Below, in pieces: positions 26,960 through 35,599 of a stretch of 64,000 bases of DNA. Under the pieces are notes generated by a model, which saw nothing but the letters and a program-made list of their open reading frames with translations, had not been told where the DNA came from and did not search any database. The position numbers and the translations under genes are program-made. Numbering within the stretch: the first letter of the stretch is position 1; each line of letters begins with the position of its first letter. Origin of the DNA: Paracoccus sediminis. Its GTDB lineage: Bacteria > Pseudomonadota > Alphaproteobacteria > Rhodobacterales > Rhodobacteraceae. The stretch is taken from assembly GCF_900188295.1 (NCBI RefSeq), contig NZ_FZNM01000001.1:1-64000 (forward strand), read 5' to 3'.

Positions 26960-28329
26960 GCGCCCTTTCTCGCACGGAGCGCAGGCTTAGTCGCCGCCTC
27001 CGCTTCCTTGACCCGGCTGGCTGTCCGCCCTGTCGCAAGTTCCCATCGCCGCACCGCGACGTCACAATAGACCGGGTCCAGTTCCACCGCGATGCAGCGC
27101 CGCCCGGTGCGTTCAGCCGCGATCAGTTGGGTGCCGGAGCCGCAGAAGGGTTCGAAAACCAGATCGCCAGGATCCGTGAAGGCCTCCAGCACAGCCTCAA
27201 CCAGCGCGATGGGAAACACGGCCGGGTGCGATCCGGCGGCGCCCAGCCCGCCCTTGTGGCGCATGATCCGAAAGACGCTGTCCGGAATGCGGTGGCTCTG
27301 GATCTCGTTGCCGTAGCCCGTCTTGCGATGGACCGTGCCGTCCGCCCCGCGCAGGCCGCCGCCGCCGAGGGTTTCCCCTGCGTGCTTGCTCTCGACCGTC
27401 TTGTTCGGCTTCCGGGGCTGGCGGTTGAAGTGGAAGATGAACTCGTGCGAGGGAGAGAGGCGGCCGTTCCAGTCACCGGGCAGGCCGGGCCCCTGGTCCC
27501 AGACATACCAGCCGAAGCGCCGCCAGCCCTGCGCGCGCATCCAGTCAACCCAGCCCTCCCAATAGGGGAGCCATTCGCTGTCGCGATGGACGAGGCCGAG
27601 GTTGACCAGCAACTGGGCATCGGCGGTGACCGGTGCTGCGGCGAAGACGCCCTGCATCAGCGCATCCCAATCGCCGACCTTCTCCTTCGCCGCGCCATAG
27701 TCGCGCTGCTGGGCGTAGGGCGGGGACGTGAACATCAGCAACGCCTGCCTCCCGTCCATCAGCCGCGCGACCACGGCCGGGTCGGTGGCATCGCCGCAAA
27801 TCAGCCGGTGATTGCCCAGCGCCCAGATGTCACCGGGTCGGGTGATCGGATCGGGCGGGGCCTCGGGGATATTGTCGGCGGTGTCGTCGTCGATGGGCGC
27901 GCGGTCGTCGGCATCGTGCAGCAGCGCGTCCAGTTCGTCCTCGGGGATGCCGATCAGCCCGAGGTCGAAATCCTCGGCCAGCAGCCCGCGCAGTTCTTCA
28001 AGCAGCAGCGCCTCGTCCCACCCGCCCAGTTCGGTCAGCTTGTTGTCGGCGATCCGATACGCGCGGCGCTGCGCCTCGGTCAGATGGCCCAGCACGATCA
28101 CCGGCGCCTCTGCCAGTCCGAGCTGGGTTGCGGCCAGGACGCGGCCATGGCCAGCTATCAACTCGCCATCCGCGGCGACGAGGCAGGGGACCGTCCAGCC
28201 GAACTCGGCCATGCTGGCGGCGATCTTCGTGACCTGGTCGGCGTCATGGGTCTTGGCATTCCGGGCGTAGGGCCGGAGACGGGCGAGGGGCCAATGCTCG
28301 ATCCGGCCGGGCAGGAGGGGCGCGTTCAT
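26956..28329 (-). CDS. ParB-like / DNA methylase fusion, SPPY type
   Basis: This 457-residue protein begins with a ParB-like nuclease/partition domain (RPYARNAKTHDADQVTKIAA, GHGRVLAATQLGLAEAPVIV, about 1-110), followed by an N4/N6 DNA methylase domain. FTSPPYAQQRDYG is the catalytic motif and EPFCGSGTQLIAAE the SAM-binding motif. Ser-Pro-Pro-Tyr is more often seen in N4-cytosine enzymes, but N6-adenine enzymes use it too. It probably modifies phage DNA against host restriction. The ATG overlaps the first methylase stop by 4 bases. Confidence 0.85.
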   Translation of the reverse strand: MNAPLLPGRIEHWPLARLRPYARNAKTHDADQVTKIAASMAEFGWTVPCLVAADGELIAGHGRVLAATQLGLAEAPVIVLGHLTEAQRRAYRIADNKLTELGGWDEALLLEELRGLLAEDFDLGLIGIPEDELDALLHDADDRAPIDDDTADNIPEAPPDPITRPGDIWALGNHRLICGDATDPAVVARLMDGRQALLMFTSPPYAQQRDYGAAKEKVGDWDALMQGVFAAAPVTADAQLLVNLGLVHRDSEWLPYWEGWVDWMRAQGWRRFGWYVWDQGPGLPGDWNGRLSPSHEFIFHFNRQPRKPNKTVESKHAGETLGGGGLRGADGTVHRKTGYGNEIQSHRIPDSVFRIMRHKGGLGAAGSHPAVFPIALVEAVLEAFTDPGDLVFEPFCGSGTQLIAAERTGRRCIAVELDPVYCDVAVRRWELATGRTASRVKEAEAATKPALRARKGA

Positions 28330-29588
28330 GCCGCGAGCCTCTTTGCCTTGAGGGCGGCGAAGGTCTCGCCGGTTTCCGCCAGCACCGCCTCTTGGCCGGT
28401 GAAGGACTGCCAGCGCTCGATGGCGACATCGACATAGACCGGGTTCAGTTCGACGCCGAGGCATACACGCCCTGTGGTTTCTGCTGCGATCAGCGTCGTA
28501 CCGGAACCCATGAAGGGCTCGTAGACCGCCTGGCCGGGGCTGGAGTTGTTCAGGATCGGCCGCCGCATGCACTCCACCGGCTTCTGCGTGCCGTGCACCG
28601 TGTCGGCATCCTGATCCCGGTTGGCGATCTGCCACAGCGTCGTCTGCTTGCGGTCCCCCGCCCAGTGACCCTTGCCCTTGGCCCGCACCGCATACCAGCA
28701 AGGTTCGTGCTGCCAGTGGTAATCGCCCCGGCTGAGGACCAGCCGGTCCTTCGCCCATATGATCTGCGACCGAACGGCGAAGCCCGTGGCTGTCAGGCTG
28801 TCCGCCACGGTCGCGGCATGCAGCGCCCCATGCCAGACATAGGCTACGTCGCCGGGGAACAGCGCCCAAGCTTCGCGCCAGTCGGCCCGGTCGTCATTCA
28901 GCACCTTGCCGGTGCGTTTGGTCTTGGCAGCGCCCGCCTGGTTGCGCCACGAGGGATCATACTCCACGCCATAGGGCGGATCGGTGACCATCAGCAGGGG
29001 GCGCACGGCACCCAGCAGCCGCACGACCACATCGGCAGATGTGCAGTCACCGCAGATCAGCCGGTGCGCACCCAGATGCCACAGGTCACCCGGCACCGAC
29101 ACTGGCGTGACCGGAAGTTCGGGCACATCGTCCTCGCCCTCGACCGGACCATCGTCGCCCAGCGCGTCGGGATCCCGCAGCAGCGCGTCAAGCTCATCGT
29201 CGCTGATGCCAAGCAGCGTCAGGTCGAAATCCTCGGCCAGCAGCCTCGCGATCTCGTCGCGCAGCAGGGCTTCGTCCCATTCGCCGAGCTCCGTCAGCTT
29301 GTTGTCGGCGATCCGGTAGGCCCGGCGCTCGGCCTCGTCGAGATGGCTGAGCCGGATCACCGGCACCTCGGTCAGCCCGAGCATGGTCGCGGCCAGCACC
29401 CGGCCATGGCCCGCGATCAGTTCGCCATCGTCGGCCACCATGCAGGGGACGGTCCAGCCGAACTTGGCCATGCTGGCCGCGATCTTCGCCACCTGGTCGT
29501 CGCCGTGCATCTTGGCATTGCGGGCATAGGGGCGCAGCCGGGCAATCGGCCAGGACTCTACCTGGCTCGGCGCGAAGACGAGGTCCAT
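28326..29588 (-). CDS. ParB-like / DNA adenine methylase fusion, DPPY type
   Basis: This 420-residue protein has the same architecture as its downstream neighbour: an N-terminal ParB-like domain (RPYARNAKMHGDDQVAKIAA, GHGRVLAATMLGLTEVPVIR) then a methylase domain, here with VTDPPYGVEYDPSW and EPFMGSGTTLIAAE. DPPY is the catalytic motif of many N6-adenine enzymes. The two N-terminal domains are clearly paralogous while the catalytic domains have diverged. A 444-bp leader with short direct repeats lies upstream. Confidence 0.88.
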   Translation of the reverse strand: MDLVFAPSQVESWPIARLRPYARNAKMHGDDQVAKIAASMAKFGWTVPCMVADDGELIAGHGRVLAATMLGLTEVPVIRLSHLDEAERRAYRIADNKLTELGEWDEALLRDEIARLLAEDFDLTLLGISDDELDALLRDPDALGDDGPVEGEDDVPELPVTPVSVPGDLWHLGAHRLICGDCTSADVVVRLLGAVRPLLMVTDPPYGVEYDPSWRNQAGAAKTKRTGKVLNDDRADWREAWALFPGDVAYVWHGALHAATVADSLTATGFAVRSQIIWAKDRLVLSRGDYHWQHEPCWYAVRAKGKGHWAGDRKQTTLWQIANRDQDADTVHGTQKPVECMRRPILNNSSPGQAVYEPFMGSGTTLIAAETTGRVCLGVELNPVYVDVAIERWQSFTGQEAVLAETGETFAALKAKRLAA

Positions 29589-30032
29589 GGGATGGGGCTC
29601 AGGATGTGGGGGATGGGAAATGAAAAGCGCCCGCGAGGGGGTTCCTCCGGGCGCAATTCTTCGATGATCAAGGGGTAGGTCAATGGGGGCAGGTCTGTCA
29701 ACCCGAAAAGTGAAGCCGATTCAACGGCTTCTAATGAATTGGCTTCCCGGGGTGGCTTCCGCCCACCTGGCTTCCCCGGAGGTGGCTTCCCTGGCTTCCC
29801 GCCGGGAATCCACCCCGGCCAGCTCCCGACTCCGCAAGCCGCTGATCTGACTCACGAATTCCGGCATCAGGTCGCAAGGTGGCTTCCGCCTGGCTTCCCC
29901 GGTGAAACTGCCTCACGCTAGCGAACCGCCGCGCTGCGCCCCCCCGCATACATTCGGGGCCGGGGAGGAACCAGAGGGAGGGGGCAAGAGGAATACGTTG
30001 CGGGCGTGCCATGCAGGATGGCACCCTATGGT
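29589..30032. other. Non-coding leader of the methylase operon
   Basis: No convincing gene was found. It holds the GGCTTCC repeat cluster (29741-29898) and a 7-bp perfect inverted repeat (GTGCCAT / ATGGCAC, 30006-30024) just after the HEPN-like gene stop, without a T run. A 97-codon minus-strand frame crosses the repeats but its composition looks repeat-driven. Confidence 0.5.
29741..29898. repeat. Cluster of seven GGCTTCC repeats
   Basis: The exact heptamer GGCTTCC occurs at 29741, 29754, 29769, 29784, 29793, 29881 and 29892, all in the same direction (GGAAGCC on the coding strand of the downstream methylases). Spacings are 9 to 15 bases within the two groups. Regulatory protein or RNA binding sites are possible. 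Confidence 0.6.
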
Positions 30033-31112
30033 CTACGACAGGCGTTTGGCAGCGTAGGCGTCATGTATGAAGCCGATTGTTCTAAGTAAGCGGCGATAGA
30101 ATTCATCAAGGATTTTTGGCAAGTCATAATTTATCTTGAGATCTCGGCCATAGAAATTTGTACGATTCTTGAACGTGTCAAATCGACCATCAGTCATGTC
30201 TGGAATCAGAACAAACCTTTCAACCAATCGCGCTCTTTTGAAGTTTTCGTAAACGCGGGCGCTAATGTCCAAGTGGCCGTCATGAACAATTCGATCTCTG
30301 ATTGAGGATATCATCCAAATCAGTTCATCCTTCACAAATAAGGTGCCTTCTTTTCCGTTAATCCGAAGTTCCTTCTTGTCGATGTATTGCTTTGATGCGC
30401 CGCGCAATTTTACAATCTTTGAAAAATCCGCACCGGTGCATTCAGCTTCTAGTGCTAGTTTTACGGCATAATCGAGCATGCTTCTAAGGCGAACAAAGGT
30501 CGTTTCAAGATGTGCATGCAAGAGGGCAGTGGCTGCAGAAACTGAAGAGCGAAATCCAACTCTCTCATTCGGAGAATAGATATAGAAAACACTGTCATTG
30601 AGAATTCCATAAAATTCTCCAACCACCTGACTTATTTGCGCGCTTGTTCTTTGCAGATTAGTGAGCAGGCCCTGTACATCTTGCAAGTACAGGAACTTGT
30701 GAAGCACGGCATCTGGTTGGGATCTGGCCAGAAGCTGTTCGAATCTCTGCTTCGTGACGCGGCTTTCTGGTTCAATACCAGCCATATGAACCCAGTCGGG
30801 GATCCGATCATGGTAGATCATGAACTCGACATCAGATACAATTGATCGTCGTATGTGCCCATGCGTTGCAACGCAGAGCTCATCGAAATCAACGTCGACA
30901 CTCGTATCTGTTCGACGCCAGTATCCTTGAATGTCTTTGAAAAAGGCGGAAGTAAACTCGGGCTGGATAGCTCGGGACGGACGTCCATTGAGATTTTTGA
31001 TTGGCTTGTCGTCTTCGAGTGAGACTGGCCATCCAGAAATTTTTTTTGGGCTTGTAGCCGTTTGAATGGAGATCTTCGAATAGCCTCGCCGTAGATCTGA
31101 CTTTCTTGGCAT
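30033..31112 (-). CDS. Hypothetical protein with HEPN-like motif, RM cassette companion
   Basis: This 359-residue protein has no recognised full-length family. The C-terminal third contains SSIRDRIVHDGHLD (near residue 265), an R-x4-H pattern typical of HEPN ribonuclease active sites, set in a helical region that starts HAHLETTFVRLRSMLDYAVK. The gene is markedly AT-rich next to phage genes and lies 146 bases after hsdR on the same strand, so it probably travelled with the type I RM genes. HEPN proteins beside RM systems often cut tRNA or rRNA when protection fails; here that is inference. An A8 run near codon 23 may cause slippage or start misassignment. Confidence 0.6.
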   Translation of the reverse strand: MPRKSDLRRGYSKISIQTATSPKKISGWPVSLEDDKPIKNLNGRPSRAIQPEFTSAFFKDIQGYWRRTDTSVDVDFDELCVATHGHIRRSIVSDVEFMIYHDRIPDWVHMAGIEPESRVTKQRFEQLLARSQPDAVLHKFLYLQDVQGLLTNLQRTSAQISQVVGEFYGILNDSVFYIYSPNERVGFRSSVSAATALLHAHLETTFVRLRSMLDYAVKLALEAECTGADFSKIVKLRGASKQYIDKKELRINGKEGTLFVKDELIWMISSIRDRIVHDGHLDISARVYENFKRARLVERFVLIPDMTDGRFDTFKNRTNFYGRDLKINYDLPKILDEFYRRLLRTIGFIHDAYAAKRLS

Positions 31113-31258
31113 TACAAATGGGGATCACTTTGGTTTTGTTTCTGGTTATGCCATCCTCGCCCAAGATCGGCAGGCCCGTGGTGGCTGATGATGAGCGCGG
31201 CGCTTTTCGTTTTTGGGCGAGTATCAGTGTATCCTTGTGTGGGCATGATTTCTCCGCC

Positions 31259-34200
31259 CTACACCGAATTGGTCATCAGTACCTTTGCGATACTCTGACT
31301 CCACGCGGTCTTGAACGCAGGATCTGAGGCGAAGAGCCTGTAAAGCTCCAGTTCTTCCTTTCTACGCTTCAGCATTACTTCCTGCAGCATTTTTTCAAGG
31401 GCCAGGCCGCGGTTATATGGGTCACTATTCGCTTCGTACTTTTCAGTGTAGTCGGGGTGCGACCGTATACTGTTCACGACGTTGATAAACTTGACCCGTT
31501 GTTCCTCCGGTGTGGCGCTCCATCCCTGAAACCATCGTTCGTTGAAGGACCGAATGATCTCGTCGAGGGGGTCTTTCTCGGGTTCACCATCCCGATAGCC
31601 CCGCGGATTGGGGTTCTGGGGTTCGAGTTCGGTTGGGGATGCGTCGAGACCGATCGTGTGGTTCAGTTTGGTCCGCTCCAGGCCATAAGAGGATAGGTCG
31701 ACGGCCTCCAGCAACTCGTCCAACATGTCCTGGTCCGGATCCTTGATCTTCAGCTTTGGCACCAGGAACTTCAGGAACCAGAAGAGCTTCTCCCATTCCA
31801 GAACCTCGAACGGCATGATCGACGCCATCTGGCCATAGATCTTGACGAACTGCCGCGCCTTGATCTTGACGTCGATCTTGTCCTTCTCGGCTAGTTCCAG
31901 TTGCTGGTTGAACCGATCGGCCGCCACGTCGATCAACGGGCTGAGCGTCTGAGCATCCTCACCCGCGAAGTAGCGCGTGACGAACTCTTCGACCTCCTGC
32001 CATTCGTATACGCCGACCTGGTCAAGCGGTCCCTTCAGCTCGTGAAGGACATTCACATCCGTTGCGGATGAAAGGGTGGTGACAGTGTAGAAGGGGTCGA
32101 AGGCCGCCTTGATGTCGGTCACGTCGTTGAAAAAGTCCAGGATGAACAGGTCCTCGGTCCGTTTGCCGAGTTTCGGTGCCGAACGGTTCAGCCGTGACAG
32201 CGCCTGCACGGCGAGGACGTACTGCAGCTTTTTGTCCACATACATCGTGGTCAGTTTCGGCTGGTCGAAACCGGTCAGATACTTGTTGGCCACCACCAAC
32301 AGCCGGTAGTCATCCTCGTCGAACCTGTCCCGCGTGTCGGCTTCGGGAAAGCCGTTCATCTCGGCCTCGGTGTAGGTCACCCCGTCCACGACCTTCTCGC
32401 CCGAGAATGCGATCAGCGCCTTGAATGGGTTGCCCCGCTCCGCCAGCAACTTGGTCACGGCCTTGTAATAGCGGATGGCCGCCTCGATGTTTTGGGTGAC
32501 GATCATCCCCTTGGCCTTGCCGCGCAGCTTCTTCGGCGTCACCACATGTTCGATGAAATGGTCGAGCATGATCTCGGCCTTGGTGTTGATCGTCTGCTGG
32601 CTGCGCTCGACATAGGCGCGCAGCTTCTTCTGCGCCTTCTTCGTGTCGAACAGGGGGTTGTCGGCAATCGACTTCTGGATCTCGTAATAGCTCTTATAGG
32701 TCGTGTAGTTCGCCAAAACGTTGAGGATGAAGCCTTCCTCGATCGCCTGCTTCATGCTGTAGAGATGGAAGGGCTTGAAGCTGCCATCCGCCTGGCGCTC
32801 GCCGAACTTTTCCAGCGTCGTGTTCTTGGGCGTCGCGGTGAAGGCGAAATACGAGGCGTTGCCCCGCATCTTGCGCGACTGCATCGCCGCGAGGATGCGG
32901 TCCTGCGGGTCATCCTCGTCCGGGTCCTGATCGCCCGCACCCATCGCGCGGTTCATGTTGTCATGCGCGCTGCCGCTCTGGCCGCTGTGGGCCTCGTCGA
33001 TGATCACCGCGAACCGCTTGTCACTCAGGTCGGCGATCCCCTCGATGATGAAGGGGAACTTCTGGATCGTGGTGATGATGATCTTCTTGCCGTTCTCCAG
33101 CGCCGATTTCAGATCGGCCGACCGCAGCGCCGGGGCGACGATGTTCTTGACCTCGGAGAAGTCCTTGATGTTCTCCCGCAGCTGCTTGTCCAGAAGCCGC
33201 CGGTCGGTCACCACGATCACGCTGTCGAACAGCGGCTGGTCCAGCCCCTTGGCGCCCGGAATGCCCAACTTGGCCGGATAGGTCTCGATCAGCTGATAGG
33301 CCGTCCAGGTGATCGAGTTCGACTTGCCCGAACCCGCCGAGTGCTGGATCAGATAGCTGTGCCCCACGCCAGTCGTGGCCGCATGGGCCAGCAATCGGCG
33401 CACCACCTCCAGCTGGTGATAGCGCGGGAAGATCATCGACTTCTTGGCCAGCGGGTCAGTCGCCTTGCCCTCCAGCAGCACGAAATGCTGGATGATCCCC
33501 GCAAGGCTTTCCTTGGTGAAAACCTCTTCCCACAGATAGGCGGTCTTGTGACCATTGGGGTTGGGCGGGTTGCCTTCGCCCTGTTCATGGCCCTTGTTGA
33601 AGGGCAGGAAGAATGTCGCGGGCCCGGCCAGTTTCGTGGTCATGAACACCTCGTCGGTGTCCACCGCCATATGCACCAGCGCGCGACCGAACTGCAGCAG
33701 GGGCTGGGTGGCGTCGCGGCCGTCGCGATACTGCTTTTGCCCGTGATAGCGGGCGGTCTGGCCTGTCCAGGCGTTCTTCAACTCGATGGTGATCAGCGGC
33801 AGCCCGTTGAGGAAGAGGACCATGTCGATCTCTTCGCCCGGGTTGGTCTGCGAATAGCGGACCTGCCGGGTCACGCTGAAGATATTGGCGGCGAAGTTTT
33901 CTTGCACCTTGGTGGCCGAGCTGGCCAGCGGCGCGGGATACATCAGCGCAAAGAAGGCGTCATCGACGGCAAGGCCCTTCTTCAGCAGATGCAGCACGCC
34001 GTTCTTCTTGATCAGCCGGTCGAAGCGTTCAAGGATCTTGCGCTGCCAGTCGGCAGGATTGCGGTCCTTCAGCTTGGCCAGCTCCTTGCCTTGGGTGGTT
34101 TCCAGAAACTCCCAGAACAGCCGGGTGTCGAGTGCGTATTCGGCGTCGAAATCGGCGGGCAGGCCAAGGCGGAATGGGCCGTGGCCTTCGGGGGCGGGGT

Positions 34201-34285
34201 GGCCGGCCAGTTCCTCGGTTGTCAGGCCCGTCAGGTGCCGCTGGATCGCCTGTTCCAGTGCCACTTCCTTGGTGTTGCTGACCAT
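31259..34285 (-). CDS. hsdR: Type I restriction enzyme HsdR
   Basis: This 1008-residue protein has an N-terminal nuclease domain (GEEIDMVLFLNGLPLITIEL, ELKNAW with the D...ExK pattern near 150-175), then a superfamily 2 translocase with Walker A HSAGSGKSNS and a DEAH box (VIIDEAHSGQSGS). It uses ATP to translocate unmodified DNA and cuts it when translocation stalls. The size is normal, with no frameshift seen. It starts 9 bases after hsdS. Confidence 0.96.
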   Translation of the reverse strand: MVSNTKEVALEQAIQRHLTGLTTEELAGHPAPEGHGPFRLGLPADFDAEYALDTRLFWEFLETTQGKELAKLKDRNPADWQRKILERFDRLIKKNGVLHLLKKGLAVDDAFFALMYPAPLASSATKVQENFAANIFSVTRQVRYSQTNPGEEIDMVLFLNGLPLITIELKNAWTGQTARYHGQKQYRDGRDATQPLLQFGRALVHMAVDTDEVFMTTKLAGPATFFLPFNKGHEQGEGNPPNPNGHKTAYLWEEVFTKESLAGIIQHFVLLEGKATDPLAKKSMIFPRYHQLEVVRRLLAHAATTGVGHSYLIQHSAGSGKSNSITWTAYQLIETYPAKLGIPGAKGLDQPLFDSVIVVTDRRLLDKQLRENIKDFSEVKNIVAPALRSADLKSALENGKKIIITTIQKFPFIIEGIADLSDKRFAVIIDEAHSGQSGSAHDNMNRAMGAGDQDPDEDDPQDRILAAMQSRKMRGNASYFAFTATPKNTTLEKFGERQADGSFKPFHLYSMKQAIEEGFILNVLANYTTYKSYYEIQKSIADNPLFDTKKAQKKLRAYVERSQQTINTKAEIMLDHFIEHVVTPKKLRGKAKGMIVTQNIEAAIRYYKAVTKLLAERGNPFKALIAFSGEKVVDGVTYTEAEMNGFPEADTRDRFDEDDYRLLVVANKYLTGFDQPKLTTMYVDKKLQYVLAVQALSRLNRSAPKLGKRTEDLFILDFFNDVTDIKAAFDPFYTVTTLSSATDVNVLHELKGPLDQVGVYEWQEVEEFVTRYFAGEDAQTLSPLIDVAADRFNQQLELAEKDKIDVKIKARQFVKIYGQMASIMPFEVLEWEKLFWFLKFLVPKLKIKDPDQDMLDELLEAVDLSSYGLERTKLNHTIGLDASPTELEPQNPNPRGYRDGEPEKDPLDEIIRSFNERWFQGWSATPEEQRVKFINVVNSIRSHPDYTEKYEANSDPYNRGLALEKMLQEVMLKRRKEELELYRLFASDPAFKTAWSQSIAKVLMTNSV

Positions 34286-34294
34286 GATCCCCCC

Positions 34295-35599
34295 TTACGC
34301 CACCTTGATCTTGCCCGTGACCGCCGCGTTGATCAGGCTGGTCTTGTATTCTTTGAGTGCGGCGATCTGGTCTTCTTTAAATGATATGGCCCGATCATAT
34401 TCGCCATTAAGCCCTTCGAGATGCTCTGTCAGGGCTTGTCGCTCTTCCGGTGGCGGAATCGGAACAGATATCGAATTGAGATTTGAGGTTGTAAGCTGGT
34501 TGATTGTCGCGGTCAGAAACGATCCAGCGAGCATCCGGAAAATCTCGCTATTGAGGATCTGAAAGATGTATCGGTTCATTTCAGATCGAAACACAGTGGT
34601 GAACGCACCAAAGCTCGCACCGGTGTCATCGTGTGTCGCTAACGCACATTTCCCGATGAGGTCACGACTTCCGTTCCGAGAGCAAATTAGGATGTCATTC
34701 GCGCGTATTCTGAGTTTTTCGGGAATGCGCATTCGGACATAGGCGTTGAGTCCGTCCCCGTAGACAAACTTGCCGCTCTTCAGGTTCGATGACCGCAAAA
34801 CGAGAGTGCCCTCATCCTCGTCACAGAGGTCTTTGGGATCATAAGTCAGGCCAATCACAGCATTTCCAAGATGCTTGAGCCGCTTCACTTCCCAATGCGC
34901 GGGGATTTGGCCGATCCAGTCTATACGGCTGTCCTTCATGGGGGCGGAGGGGTTCAGGCCGCGGGTCACGGCCTGTTGGATCAGGATCTGCCGCCGCTCG
35001 CGCAACAGCGCGATCTGCTCTTCCTTGATCCGCACCGCCTCGTCCACCTTGGCGCATTTCTCATCCAGAAACGCCGCGATGGCGCGTTGTTCCTCGGGTG
35101 AGGGGATGGGCAGGCGCAGGTATTTGAAGTCGTCATAGGACAAGTTCTGCCGCAGCCCTGAGCCCAGAGCGTAGAAAACCTTCTTCACGTCGTAGGAATG
35201 CAGCAGGTAATGCAGGAACGCCGGGTCAATCTCGGCCTTAGGTCGAAGGTTGATGTAGGCCGACGTGATGATGCCAGTATCACGCGCCAACCCCGTGCGC
35301 AGGCTTGTCATATCGTTTTGCAGATCGGTGCCGCGAATGATTATGTCGCCGGGCTGGACGATCTGGTAGGTCTCGAAGCTTTCCGGCACCAGTCCGGTCA
35401 GCTTGTCCTCGTCTTTCACGATCACCCGGCCATAGCTCAGGGAAAGCACGGTGCTTTCCTTCATGCCGGTGTTCTTGTCCTTGTTTTCATACAGACACTG
35501 GCGGCCCGGTTCGACGCGCCAGTCTGCGGGCACTTCGCCGATCCACTCGACACCGCTCTCCTTGTAGTTGTCATAGGTCGGCCAGGCGGCGAGCGTCAT
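34295..35599 (-). CDS. hsdS: Type I specificity subunit HsdS
   Basis: This 434-residue protein has two target-recognition domains, each opening with a WIGxxPAxW motif (EWIGEVPADW, DWIGQIPAHW) and followed by a conserved helical region (EEQRAIAAFLDEKCAKVDEA and EERQALTEHLEGLNGEYDRA). It sets the bipartite target sequence for methylation and cleavage. The DNA for the second recognition domain (about 34380-34860) is visibly more AT-rich than the rest, a sign of domain exchange. ATG 35599 has GGAGG at good distance and shares one base with the hsdM stop. Confidence 0.95.
   Translation of the reverse strand: MTLAAWPTYDNYKESGVEWIGEVPADWRVEPGRQCLYENKDKNTGMKESTVLSLSYGRVIVKDEDKLTGLVPESFETYQIVQPGDIIIRGTDLQNDMTSLRTGLARDTGIITSAYINLRPKAEIDPAFLHYLLHSYDVKKVFYALGSGLRQNLSYDDFKYLRLPIPSPEEQRAIAAFLDEKCAKVDEAVRIKEEQIALLRERRQILIQQAVTRGLNPSAPMKDSRIDWIGQIPAHWEVKRLKHLGNAVIGLTYDPKDLCDEDEGTLVLRSSNLKSGKFVYGDGLNAYVRMRIPEKLRIRANDILICSRNGSRDLIGKCALATHDDTGASFGAFTTVFRSEMNRYIFQILNSEIFRMLAGSFLTATINQLTTSNLNSISVPIPPPEERQALTEHLEGLNGEYDRAISFKEDQIAALKEYKTSLINAAVTGKIKVA

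Noticed and set aside
29731..30024. 97-codon minus-strand frame over the GGCTTCC repeats
   Set aside because: Composition follows the repeats (Gly-Ser-Gln units) and there is no good ribosome-binding site.
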